64,000 bases of DNA from DASYQD01 sp963846495 (GTDB lineage: Bacteria > Acidobacteriota > Thermoanaerobaculia > Multivoradales > JAIOJS01), in NCBI GenBank assembly GCA_963846495.1, contig CAWJWP010000001.1, positions 62,001-126,000 on the forward strand. Reading direction: 5' to 3'. Each line of letters opens with the position of its first letter. Position 1 is the stretch's first letter. Shown here piece by piece: positions 10,043 to 20,403 of this stretch. Under the pieces are notes generated by a model, which was given only the letters and a program-made list of their open reading frames with translations, ran no database searches and had not been told where the DNA came from. Made by a program: the position numbers and the translations under genes.

Positions 10043-10309
10043 CTAGCCAACCGGCCCGTGCTGCGCTTGCAGGTTGAGCCAGAAGGCCGCGCTCGCGCCG
10101 GTCAGCCGCTCCAGCCTGAGCGCCATCTCGGCGGAGACAGCGCTGTCGCCGGCGAGCACGCGGTGCAGCGTCTGGCGCGTCACGCCGAGACGCTCCGCCG
10201 CTTCGGTAACGGGCACCATCGCAGGCTCGAGAAATTCCTCGCGAAGGATCACTCCAGGGTGCTCCGGGGCGAATGTCGGCGGTCCCGTAACGGCAATGTC
10301 CTCGCTCAT
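10043..10309 (-). CDS. higA: HigA-type antitoxin, HTH-XRE (orphan)
   Basis: 88 residues. It contains HPGVILREEFLEPAMVPVTE, then AERLGVTRQTLHRVLAGDSA and AEMALRLERLTGASAAFWLN, which is the standard signature of HigA antitoxins (XRE helix-turn-helix). In HigBA modules the HigB toxin normally precedes HigA; here the next upstream gene on this strand is a glycosyltransferase ending 35 bp away, so no toxin is present. A palindrome just upstream (10329-10349) is a candidate autoregulatory operator. It may be a domesticated regulator or the remnant of a broken toxin-antitoxin pair. Confidence 0.85.
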   Translation of the reverse strand: MSEDIAVTGPPTFAPEHPGVILREEFLEPAMVPVTEAAERLGVTRQTLHRVLAGDSAVSAEMALRLERLTGASAAFWLNLQAQHGPVG

Positions 10310-10328
10310 TCGGTGAACTCCTCGTGGC

Positions 10329-10349
10329 GTGTAAGGCGTCGCGTTACAC
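10329..10349 (-). promoter_or_regulatory. Palindromic operator candidate upstream of higA
   Basis: Inverted repeat with arms GTGTAA and TTACAC around a nine-base GC-rich centre that is itself nearly symmetric, 20 bases upstream of the HigA start. HigA proteins bind such palindromes to repress their own operon. It overlaps the stop codon (TAA, 10344-10346) of the upstream glycosyltransferase. No clear -35/-10 pair was recognised, so the regulatory role is inferred from position and symmetry. Confidence 0.5.
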
Positions 10350-11319
10350 GACGCTAGCACTGGCCACGACCTCTTCCAGCTCCGCCGGCGGCGGCAGCAA
10401 TGGCGGCGCTGGTGGCAGCGGCTCGCGCCAGCCGGCGAGGGCGCCGCGGATCTTGGCGACCGCGGCCGCTTGGTTGCGGCGCGGCAGCTCGCGAAGGAAG
10501 CCGAAGACGAGCGCCGCACTCGCAAACGCCCAGAAGCGGACCTTCTGCAGCGCGTTACCGTAGCGGCGCACGTAGAGGGCGCTGCTCCGGCCGAGCTGGA
10601 AGTTGCGGCCGGGGGTGTAGCCGCCGGTCGTCCAGGCGACGCGGTGGTAGAGGACGGCGCGCGGCGCGTAGAGGCAGCGCCAGCCGGCGCGCGCGAGGCG
10701 GGTGCAGAAGTCGGCGTCGTCGACGCAGATGAAGTAGAGCGGGTCCCAGCCACCCGCCGCTTCGGCAGCCTCGCGCCGGACGAGGATGGCGCAGCCGTTG
10801 ACGTAGTCGACCGCCGCTTCCTCGTCGAACTGCCCGCTGTCGATCGCGCCGTAGCCGCGCTCGCGCGTCACCGCTTCGCGAAAGCGCAGCACGCCGCCCG
10901 CCGACCACAGGCGCCGGCGCTCGCCGTGGAAGTAGCACTTGGGGCCGACGGCGCCGGCGCGCGGGTCGCGCTCGGCGGCGGCGACCAGCTCGTCGAGCAG
11001 GTCGGGCTCGACCTCGACGTCGTTGTTGAGCAAGCAGCGCGTAGTCGTAGCCGTTGGCGAAGGCCCAGCGGAAGCCGGCGGCGTAGCCGCTCGCGCTGCC
11101 GCGGTTCTCGCGCAGCCGCAGCTGGCGCAGGTCGGGGAAGGCGGCGGCGAGCGCCTCCACCGAGCCGTCGCGCGAGCCGTTGTCGAGCACCACCAGGTCG
11201 AAGCGCGGGTAGCGCATGCGCCGCAGGCTCGCCACCGCGTCGAGGGTGACCTCCTTGCCGTCGTAGTTGACGACGATGGCGGCGACGCGCGGCGTGCCGC
11301 CCTTCGCTGCAGCTTCCAT
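10344..11319 (-). CDS. Family 2 glycosyltransferase (one frame break)
   Basis: The N-terminal frame reads TPRVAAIVVNYDGKEVTLDA, then VVLDNGSRDGSVEAL and ENRGSASGYAAGFRWA. At about 11035 one extra T (CTTG for CTG) shifts the frame, after which LLNNDVEVEPDLLDELVAA (the DXD-like nucleotide-sugar site), then CAILVRREAAEAAGGWDPLY and FICVDDADFCTRLARAGWRC follow. These are all GT2 rhamnosyl/galactosyltransferase-like motifs. Whole length is about 325 residues with a C-terminal hydrophobic segment. Neighbours suggest surface polysaccharide assembly; donor and acceptor sugars cannot be read from sequence. Confidence 0.83.
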
Positions 11320-11361
11320 CGGCGCGAATTGAAGCACACACGGCTCCGCTACGATCCGCCG

Positions 11362-12633
11362 GTGCCGGAGCAGCCACCAGAGTCGTCGCCGCAGCTGCGG
11401 CCTTCCCTCGTCAAGCGCATGCTGCCGAAGCTGCTGCTCCTCGGGACGAGCCTCGGGTTGTCGCTGCTCGTCGCCGAGCTTGCGGTGCGCATCGCTCGCC
11501 CGCAAGAGGTAATGACCGTCGACCGCGGCCTCTACGAGCCCGACCCGCCGCGGCGATACCGCCTCCACCCCGGCTACCGCGGCCGTATCTCGAACCAAGT
11601 CGAGTTCGACCACACGGTCACCGTCAACAGTCACGGCATGCGCGGGCCGGAGCCGACGGCCGCGGCGAACCGCGTGCTCGTCTTGGGCGACTCCTTCACC
11701 TTCGGTGTCGGCGCGAGCGAGGAGGAGACCTTCCCGGCGCGGCTGCAGTCGCACCTGCGCGAGGCCGGTGTCGACGCTGTGGTGTGGAACGCCGGCGTTC
11801 CCGGTTACGGCGTGCCCGATGAAGTGGCGTGGTACGAACGCTGGGGCGTCCCGCTGAAGCCCAGCATGGTGGTGATCGCTCCCTTCCTCGCCAACGACCT
11901 GCAGGACGCCATGCCGGACTCGCAGACGCGGGTCGTGGACGGAGAGCTGGTGGCCGGCGACGGCAGCGGCGGAGCGCGCCGCTGGCTTTACTACCACTCA
12001 CACCTGTTTCGCCTGGTGAAGTCATCGCTGCTCGAAGGACCGCTGCGGCAGAAGCTCGGCCTCACGGAGCCATGGGCGCGGCGCGAGCGGCGCTCGGAGC
12101 TGGCACTCTACGGGCGCGACCTTCCACCCGAGCTCGCTCCCGGGGCGGTGGCGACCGATCGCGCGGTGGGGCGCCTCATCCAGCGCGGGTTGGCGCAGAA
12201 AACGGGAGTGCTCGCCGTGCTCGTGCCCTCTCTTCCGCAGGTCGACGCCCATCGCTGGCGCGCGCTGCACGCCGAGCTCGGCGTCGACTTGCGCGGGCAG
12301 GATCCGCGGCGGACGAATCGGTACTTCGCCGAGACCTTCGAGCTCTCCGGGATACCGGTCGTCGATCCGACGGACGCGTTCGCCGCGGCGACGGCCCGCG
12401 GCGAGCGCCTCTACTATCCGCGCGACCAGCACCTCACGCCGGCCGGCTACGACCTGCTGGCGCGCGAGGTCGCGCGGGCCATTCTCGACATCGGGCGCCA
12501 ACCGCTGCCGGACAAGAGCGAGTGGATGGCGAAAGCGGGTGCCGCCAGCGGCAGTGAAGCAAAGCCGTCGACGACACCCGCAAGCGAGGCTGCTACGCCT
12601 GCCCCGCGATCGCCTGCGACACGTACTCCATGA
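11362..12633 (+). CDS. Membrane-anchored SGNH/GDSL-type hydrolase
   Basis: About 423 residues from the GTG at 11362, or 404 from the ATG at 11419. One N-terminal TM helix (LPKLLLLGTSLGLSLLVAEL) anchors the protein. The SGNH pattern is visible: block I VLVLGDSFTFGVGASEEETF with the nucleophile Ser, VVWNAGVPGYGVPDE (block II Gly), IAPFLANDLQD (block III Asn) and DQHLTPAGYDLLARE (catalytic Asp/His). Such enzymes often act as O-acetyl esterases or acyltransferases on polysaccharide (AlgX/AlgJ-like); here the gene lies beside glycosyltransferases. The 3' end overlaps the MerR gene on the other strand by 41 bp. Confidence 0.78.
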   Translation: MPEQPPESSPQLRPSLVKRMLPKLLLLGTSLGLSLLVAELAVRIARPQEVMTVDRGLYEPDPPRRYRLHPGYRGRISNQVEFDHTVTVNSHGMRGPEPTAAANRVLVLGDSFTFGVGASEEETFPARLQSHLREAGVDAVVWNAGVPGYGVPDEVAWYERWGVPLKPSMVVIAPFLANDLQDAMPDSQTRVVDGELVAGDGSGGARRWLYYHSHLFRLVKSSLLEGPLRQKLGLTEPWARRERRSELALYGRDLPPELAPGAVATDRAVGRLIQRGLAQKTGVLAVLVPSLPQVDAHRWRALHAELGVDLRGQDPRRTNRYFAETFELSGIPVVDPTDAFAAATARGERLYYPRDQHLTPAGYDLLAREVARAILDIGRQPLPDKSEWMAKAGAASGSEAKPSTTPASEAATPAPRSPATRTP

Positions 12634-13321
12634 TCCCCTCGTCGAGCCCGGTGTGCTGGCGCACCGACGGCTCGCTGGCGTACATCCGCCGCACGGCGCC
12701 GGCGATCTGCGGGTCGCCGCCGGTGAGCTCGCGCACCAGCTCCTGCCAGCGCTGCACGAGCGGCCGCAGCTCCTCGGCGCCGGGGTCGACGCCGCGCTCC
12801 ATGGCCGCGCGCACGGCGGCGATCAGCCGCGGCCACTCGGCCTCTACTTCGGCAATGTGCGCGGCGCCCAGTTGCTCCTTGCGCTCGGCGAGGGTCGCGA
12901 GCTGCTCTTCGGTGTAGTACTTCTCGAACATGGTCATCATCTCCAGGGTTTCGAGGACGTCGTTGGCGGCCGCGCCGGTGTTGGCGTCGGCGTCGAGGCG
13001 GACGGCGAGCGACTCGAGCCGCGCGAGCAGCCGCTGCTCGTGTGCGATCTGCGCCCGCAGCCGCACCGCCTGCGCACGCAACGCCGCCGGCAGCGAACGC
13101 TGCGGATCGTCGAGGCTCTTGCGCACTTCCGCGAGCGACAGCCCGAGCCGCCGCAGCAGCATCACTTGCAGCAGCCGCGCGACGTCGTCCTCGCCGTAGA
13201 GCCGATAGCCGGCGGCGCTACGCCGCCGCGGCGAGACGATGCCCAGCTCGTCCCAGTGGTGCAGCGTGCGCACGGTGAGCCCCGTCCGCTTCGCCAGCTG
13301 TCCGACCCGCAACGCGTCCAT
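12593..13321 (-). CDS. MerR-family regulator, TipAS-like
   Basis: 242 residues from the ATG at 13321. The DNA-binding domain is canonical: LRVGQLAKRTGLTVRTLHHW followed by DELGIVSPRRRSAAGYRLYG and DVARLLQVMLLRRLGLSLAE. A coiled-coil linker (about residues 75-130) leads to a C-terminal TipAS-type ligand domain containing MFEKYYTEEQLATLAERKEQ. Upstream is a MerR-type promoter with a 19-bp spacer and palindrome, so autoregulation or activation of its own promoter is likely. The effector is unknown. A longer frame exists upstream but lacks an RBS and would overlap the promoter. Confidence 0.88.
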   Translation of the reverse strand: MDALRVGQLAKRTGLTVRTLHHWDELGIVSPRRRSAAGYRLYGEDDVARLLQVMLLRRLGLSLAEVRKSLDDPQRSLPAALRAQAVRLRAQIAHEQRLLARLESLAVRLDADANTGAAANDVLETLEMMTMFEKYYTEEQLATLAERKEQLGAAHIAEVEAEWPRLIAAVRAAMERGVDPGAEELRPLVQRWQELVRELTGGDPQIAGAVRRMYASEPSVRQHTGLDEGIMEYVSQAIAGQA

Positions 13322-13383
13322 GCCGTTCCGATCTCCACCGTCGGCGCCGCCCATCGGCGCCGACGAGCCGGAACGGTACAGCC

Positions 13384-15642
<2,259 letters not shown>

Positions 15643-15831
15643 GTCGATCGGCTCCGGCGAGGCGTGAGCACGCTACCCGCCGGCGCGACGGCGCGCCGGA
15701 TCCGCTCCGCGGCGAGCAGCGGGAGGAGCTTGTGCACGCTGATGGAGAGTCCGAGCGGATTCTAGCGCCGCCGCGTCGGTGCTCCCGCGCGCTGTTACGA
15801 TCGCCGGAAATCTCTTCGGGGGTGAGTCACC

Positions 15832-17700
15832 ATGACGATGCGTGCCGTCTTTCGCGGCCGAGCTGGCGCTGTCACCGTTCTCCTCCTGCTGAGCACCGCT
15901 GCTGCTCGCGCCGGCGACGACGTGCCGGCTGCCCGTTTCGCCGACCTGGCGCGGCGCGAAAAGCTCGCGCGCGCCCTGCCGCTCGTCGAAGCGAGGATGG
16001 CGGATGAGATGCGCGAGCTGCGCCTCCCCGGCGTCGCCTACGGCGTCGTCGTCGACGGCGAGCTCGTGCTGGTCCGCGGCCTGGGGCATCGCGACGTGGC
16101 GGCGAAGGCGCCGGTCGACGCCGACACCGTCTTCCGCATCGCCTCGATGACGAAGAGCTTCATCGCCCTTGCCGTCCTCAAGCTGCGCGACGAGGGCAAG
16201 CTCGCGCTCGACGATCCGGTGAGCCGTCACGTCCCCGAGCTCGCCACCCTCGCGCCGCCGACCACGGACTCGGGGCCGGTCACCATCCGCCATCTCCTGA
16301 CCCACACCGCCGGCTTCCCCGAGGACAACCCGTGGGGCGACCGCCAGCTCGCGGTTTCCGAAGAGGAGCTCTCCGCCTGGCTGCGCGCGGGGGTGCCCTT
16401 CTCGACCGGCACCGGCAGCGGCTTCGAGTACTCGAACTACGGCTTTGCGATCCTCGGCCGCGTCGTCTCCCGCGTGTCCGGGATGCGGTATCAGGACTAC
16501 GTCTCGCGCGAGATCCTGCGGCCGCTGGGGATGACCTCGACCTTCTGGGAGTCGCGGCAAGTCCCTCGCCAGCGCCTTGCGATCGGCTATCGGCGGGAGG
16601 GTGAGGGCTTCGTCGCCGAGGAGCCGCTCGCCGACGGAGCCTTCGGCGCGATAGGCGGTCTGCTCACCTCGGCGCGCGACCTCAGCCGCTGGGTGACGCT
16701 CATGCTCTCCGCCTGGCCGCCGCGCGACGACCCGGAGACGCCGCCGGCCCTGCGCCGGAGCCTGCGCGAGATGCAGCAGACGTGGGCGCCCTTGTCCTTT
16801 GGGGGGCTGGGCGGTTTCTCCGTCACCCGTGCCGTGCCGGGCGCGCCGCTGACGGCCAGCTTCGCCACCTACGGGTTCGGCCTCATCAACAGCGGCAGCT
16901 GCCGCTACCGCCCGCTCGTCAGCCACTCGGGCGGCCTGCCGGGATTCGGCTCCGACATGCGCTGGCTGCCCGACCACGGAGTCGGCACGTTCGCGTTGAC
17001 GAACCTGACCTATGGCAACGGCGGGCGCTTTGCCCGCGAGGCGCTGAACGTCCTCGCCGACAGCGGTGCTCTCGAGCCGCGGCGCGCCGCTCCGGCTCCG
17101 GCGCTGCTGCGGGCGGTCGACGACACTGCGCGCCTCCTCGACGCGTGGGACGACGCCCGCGCGCAGGCGCTGGCTGCCGGCAACCTCTTCCTCGACGAGC
17201 CGCTGGCGGAGCGCAAGGAAGCGATCGCCAAGCTGCGCGAAGGTCTCGGCGCGTGCCGCCGGCAAGAGATCGAGGCGGAGAACGCGCTGCGCGGCCGCTT
17301 TCGCATGAGCTGCGACAACGGCTGGCTCGACGCCACGCTCACCCTCGCTCCCACCCAGCCGCCCAAGGTTCAGTACTTGTCGGTCACCGGCGGGCGGCCG
17401 CTGTCCGCGGAGATGAGCCGCGCGGTGGATGCGGTGTTGGCCGCGGTGGCGCGCGGCAGCCAGAACCTCCGCCCGGCCAAGAGCCTCGACAAGACGGCCC
17501 TCGCCGCCCGTCTCGAAGACGTGCGCCTGCAGTACGGGACCTGCCGGGCGGGGGAGCCGGTCGAGGGCGACGGCAAGGCTCGGACGGTGGTGAAGCTCGA
17601 CTGCGACCGCGGCCCCTTGCAGCTGACTGTCGGTCTCGACGGCGACCAGCTGTCGGCGGTGAGCTTCGCCCGGCCGGCGGGCGTCATCTGTCTGCCCTGA
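15832..17700 (+). CDS. Secreted serine hydrolase, beta-lactamase / PBP-like family
   Basis: 622 residues. The signal peptide is AVTVLLLLSTAAARA. The catalytic set of class C beta-lactamase-like proteins is present: S105-M-T-K in FRIASMTKSFIALAVL, Y200-S-N in FEYSNYGFAILGRVVS, and H365-S-G in LVSHSGGLPGFGSDMRWLP. RHLLTHTAGFPEDNPWG is the usual loop. The last 200 residues form an extra C-terminal domain of unknown role. The family includes D-aminopeptidases, esterases and beta-lactamase relatives, so the substrate cannot be assigned. It is preceded by a G-rich RBS and divergent from the kinase; a direct repeat flanks the gene. Confidence 0.9.
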   Translation: MTMRAVFRGRAGAVTVLLLLSTAAARAGDDVPAARFADLARREKLARALPLVEARMADEMRELRLPGVAYGVVVDGELVLVRGLGHRDVAAKAPVDADTVFRIASMTKSFIALAVLKLRDEGKLALDDPVSRHVPELATLAPPTTDSGPVTIRHLLTHTAGFPEDNPWGDRQLAVSEEELSAWLRAGVPFSTGTGSGFEYSNYGFAILGRVVSRVSGMRYQDYVSREILRPLGMTSTFWESRQVPRQRLAIGYRREGEGFVAEEPLADGAFGAIGGLLTSARDLSRWVTLMLSAWPPRDDPETPPALRRSLREMQQTWAPLSFGGLGGFSVTRAVPGAPLTASFATYGFGLINSGSCRYRPLVSHSGGLPGFGSDMRWLPDHGVGTFALTNLTYGNGGRFAREALNVLADSGALEPRRAAPAPALLRAVDDTARLLDAWDDARAQALAAGNLFLDEPLAERKEAIAKLREGLGACRRQEIEAENALRGRFRMSCDNGWLDATLTLAPTQPPKVQYLSVTGGRPLSAEMSRAVDAVLAAVARGSQNLRPAKSLDKTALAARLEDVRLQYGTCRAGEPVEGDGKARTVVKLDCDRGPLQLTVGLDGDQLSAVSFARPAGVICLP

Positions 17701-17747
17701 GCAGCTTCTGGCAGATGAAGAGGCGCTCGAGCAGCGGCACGCCGAGC
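17700..17747. repeat. Direct repeat, copy 2 (relic of histidine kinase 5' end)
   Basis: Starting at the last base of the serine hydrolase stop codon, this 48-bp stretch repeats the beginning of the histidine kinase gene (15602-15649) at about 83% identity. Read on the minus strand it encodes VPLLERLFICQKLLRADR and then stops, against LLLKRLSIRQKLL in the kinase. It looks like a fragment of a duplicated kinase gene or a recombination scar. The rest of the gap to 17951 shows no gene. Confidence 0.55.
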
Positions 17748-18006
17748 TTGGACCTCTGACACCTCGCTGCGGCCGGACCTCGTTGGACCGTCACTGGCGT
17801 GACCGCGGGGGCGAAGGGAAATGCGACTTCCGCGTCCGTCTAACTCTCAGCCATCCGCAACGTAAAAGTGATGCGGCTCGCTGCGTGAGCTGCCACGCCG
17901 AACTACCATGGCGGCTGGCTTGCACCGGGGGAGCGTCGGAGCGGAGTTGAAATGACGCGCTATGACATGCCATGGCAGACTGCGGCGCGCTTCTGGGCGA
18001 AAAAGA

Positions 18007-18035
18007 TTGACTTTGCGCGGTATGTCGGGTATCTA
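18007..18035 (+). promoter_or_regulatory. Sigma-70-type promoter, start codon almost at +1
   Basis: TTGACT (18007-18012), 17-bp spacer, TATCTA (18030-18035). The predicted transcription start about seven bases later falls at 18042-18045, right at the ATG of the small HTH gene, so the mRNA would be leaderless or nearly so. The good boxes and exact spacing support the shorter start at 18045 over the longer open frame that begins at 17952. Confidence 0.6.
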
Positions 18036-18044
18036 TCGCCGCCA

Positions 18045-18281
18045 ATGGCGCCGAATCGACTCCGCCAGCTCAGGTCCACGGCGGGGTTGACAATCACCGA
18101 GCTGGCGGCAGAGAGTCGCGTCTCCGTGCGGACCATTCAACGAGTCGAGGCCGGCGACAACCGCCTGCGCGTCACGACGCTGCGCAAGCTCTACAACGCC
18201 CTCTCCAAAATCAGCCCGGCTCAACCGATGCCGGAATTCCATGAAATCTTCCCCGAGGTGAGCGATGAGACGACGTCATGA
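18045..18281 (+). CDS. Small XRE-type HTH regulator
   Basis: 78 residues. The helix-turn-helix is LRQLRSTAGLTITELAAESR followed by VSVRTIQRVEAGDNRLRVTT and LRKLYNALSKI, a single-domain Cro/CI-type DNA-binding protein. There is no recognisable RBS, and the promoter at 18007-18035 places the ATG at or near the 5' end of the transcript. Its last 17 bases overlap the next gene (18265), suggesting coupled expression with the unknown protein and perhaps with the G6PD-like gene. An autoregulatory role is inferred. Confidence 0.75.
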   Translation: MAPNRLRQLRSTAGLTITELAAESRVSVRTIQRVEAGDNRLRVTTLRKLYNALSKISPAQPMPEFHEIFPEVSDETTS

Positions 18282-19065
18282 GTCTGTCGGGATGGTCGGC
18301 TCATCTCTGTCCCACCTGCCGAGTGATGCGGTCGTGAGACCGCGATTAGGCGAAGCCGGCGTCGTGGGCGCGATCGAACGCGCGCTGATGCCCGCGACCC
18401 CGGCACGTACGACGCCGATCAGTCCGACGGCAGCAGCCGGTGCACAGCGGTCACTAGCGAGCTGGGAGCGAGAGTGGCCCGTGGAAGAGGCGCCCGACAT
18501 CGTCACGCGGCACCTTCGGCTGGCGGGAGCCCGAGTGCTCGGTCCGTACATCGCGTGGGAGCACGAGCAGGCGACTACCTACGTCGCCCAGCTTGGCGCC
18601 GCCACCATCGAGGTTCGCCAGGACCGCGGCAATCGTCGGCTCGCGATCAGACGATGCCAGATCCCGGGCACCAACGGCAACGTCGTACGCGAGTTGCTCG
18701 ACGCTCTCGCCTTCCCGGAGCCGCATGAGCCAACGCAGTGCAGCCACCAGGCTCTCGGCTATCGCTACCGGGAGACGGTGATTGCTTTTCCTGCTCTGAC
18801 CGACTCGGCAGTGGCGGCCGCGCTTCGTTACCTCAAGCGGAGGACCAATCTCTTTCTTGGGCCGCTCAGCCGAGAGCCCAAGCCCTGGGTGAGTCGCTAT
18901 GCGGCGCACGTGAAGGGAGCTACGGTGCTCCTTTCCCACGATCTCCACGAACGGTGCGTCAAGATGCGAGCGTTCCACCTGGAGCAAGGGCCCCAGGACC
19001 AGAGTCGCGGCGACGGGGCTGTTGCCGACGCGCTGAGAGAGGTCGATTCCAAAGCGGTGGGCTAG
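18265..19065 (+). CDS. Protein of unknown function, coupled to HTH gene
   Basis: 266 residues, not recognised. The N-terminal 70 residues are Ala/Pro/Thr-rich and look disordered. A compact region begins at SWEREWPVEEAPDIVTRHLR and continues with GPYIAWEHEQATTYVAQLGA, RCQIPGTNGNVVRELLDALA and RYLKRRTNLFLGPLSREPKP. There is no signal peptide and no TM segment, so it is probably cytoplasmic. Start overlap with the HTH gene and the absence of nearby alternatives support it as real. Codon third positions are less extreme in GC than in neighbouring genes, hinting at acquisition with the adjacent genes. Confidence 0.6.
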   Translation: MRRRHESVGMVGSSLSHLPSDAVVRPRLGEAGVVGAIERALMPATPARTTPISPTAAAGAQRSLASWEREWPVEEAPDIVTRHLRLAGARVLGPYIAWEHEQATTYVAQLGAATIEVRQDRGNRRLAIRRCQIPGTNGNVVRELLDALAFPEPHEPTQCSHQALGYRYRETVIAFPALTDSAVAAALRYLKRRTNLFLGPLSREPKPWVSRYAAHVKGATVLLSHDLHERCVKMRAFHLEQGPQDQSRGDGAVADALREVDSKAVG

Positions 19066-19187
19066 GCGCTTCGCCTTTCCGTAGCGGCTGGCGGACGGCG
19101 AGTGGCAAGCCTGGCTGAAACATCCCATCCAAGCTGCAGGCCTGATGAGTCGGTGCCGGAGGCAGGTTCCGGCGCCATGAGAAGCGT

Positions 19188-20375
19188 GTGAGAACCACTG
19201 CGTACTCCGGTCTGATCGTGGTCGTTGGCGTGGGCGATCACTGCCTGCGCAATCTGCTCGGCCCCGCTACGGACCTGAGAGACACCATCCGGTTCTGCTT
19301 CGCCGATGCGGAGCCGGAAGACACCCTGGATGCTCGCATGGGGACACCGGAGTTCCACCTCGACGAGGTGGAGAAGACTTTTCTGCGGAACCATCGAGTC
19401 CCGATCAAGCCCGGCGACTACGTCAGCGTGCAGTCCGTTTGCCAGCAGGCGAGGAACGCGGGCTTGCCGTGCGTCCTTTACCTCGCGATACCGCCTCAGT
19501 ACTACCGAGACGCGCTGGCTGTCCTCGTCAGCCAGCATTTGGCTCCGCATCCGCAGACGCTGGTGGCCATCGAAAAGCCGCTGGCCCGCTCCGCCGCGGA
19601 GGTAGACCAGCTGCTGGGCTTCATCGACGAGAAGCGGTTGCGGTGCGTGCCGGTGGATCACTATCTGTCGAAGTGGTCGATCACGCAGCTTCTGAGCATG
19701 GCACGACACCCCATGATGGCCGAGCTCTTGCGTGCGCCGGATCACATCGAAGCATTGATGACCGAGCACGATCCGCTCCCACCCGCGCGCGCGGACGCGT
19801 TCGTCGGCGCCTTCATGGACATGGGGGTCCATCTGTTCACGGTGCTGCGTGTCTATTGCCAATACACCGGCCAGCTCTATGAAGAGTTGTGCGCGGCGCT
19901 GGAGCAGGAGTGCTGGGCGGGAAGCCACCTCGACCTGGTGCGTCATCCCGACGTGGAAACCTATGCTGCGCTGACCGGGCAGTACACGCACGGGGGTCGC
20001 ACCACACGTATCGTGGTCGAAATGGGAAAGGGTTGCCGCGAGGAGCTGAAGTATCTGCGGTTTTGGCGGGACTTCGGCGGCGGCTTCACGGCTACGATCC
20101 TCTTCAACATAGGCGATCGTTGGGTGGAGTTTCGCCTCGGCCCCGAACCGCATCGGCTCAGCAGCATGGCGCCGGAAGGATGGGAGCCATACAAGAATAT
20201 CTTTCAGGACCTCGTGACCACGGCAGGTCAGGATCCGAACGCCCCGGGCAACTCTTGGGATCTGACGCGCGCGGCGACGGTGATCCACAGCATGGACCGG
20301 CTTTCCAAGCGCCTCCACGAGCGGATCGAACCGTACGAACCGCCTCTCCATCTACAGAAGGGCACGCCCTATTAG
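19188..20375 (+). CDS. Divergent glucose-6-phosphate dehydrogenase-like oxidoreductase
   Basis: 395 residues from a GTG, against about 490 for typical Zwf. Landmarks align with G6PD: a degenerate NADP loop LIVVVGVGDHCLRNLLGPAT, then VLYLAIPPQYY and VAIEKPLARSAAEVDQLL (EKP motif). The substrate motif is PVDHYLSKWSITQLLSMARH, against RIDHYLGKE in the family. AFMDMGVHLFTVLRVY may hold the catalytic His. Asp, His and Lys of DHYLxK are kept, but the nucleotide loop is altered and the C-terminal region is shortened. Substrate and cofactor may therefore differ. It follows the HTH and unknown genes after 120 bp. Confidence 0.7.
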   Translation: MRTTAYSGLIVVVGVGDHCLRNLLGPATDLRDTIRFCFADAEPEDTLDARMGTPEFHLDEVEKTFLRNHRVPIKPGDYVSVQSVCQQARNAGLPCVLYLAIPPQYYRDALAVLVSQHLAPHPQTLVAIEKPLARSAAEVDQLLGFIDEKRLRCVPVDHYLSKWSITQLLSMARHPMMAELLRAPDHIEALMTEHDPLPPARADAFVGAFMDMGVHLFTVLRVYCQYTGQLYEELCAALEQECWAGSHLDLVRHPDVETYAALTGQYTHGGRTTRIVVEMGKGCREELKYLRFWRDFGGGFTATILFNIGDRWVEFRLGPEPHRLSSMAPEGWEPYKNIFQDLVTTAGQDPNAPGNSWDLTRAATVIHSMDRLSKRLHERIEPYEPPLHLQKGTPY

Positions 20376-20403
20376 AACGGCGCAGCCATTCCGGCTCCTT
20401 GAG

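Noticed and set aside
17791..18045. Minus-strand open frame of 84 residues before the HTH gene
   Set aside because: No RBS, no motif, Ser/Arg/Gln-rich, and it covers the promoter of the HTH gene.
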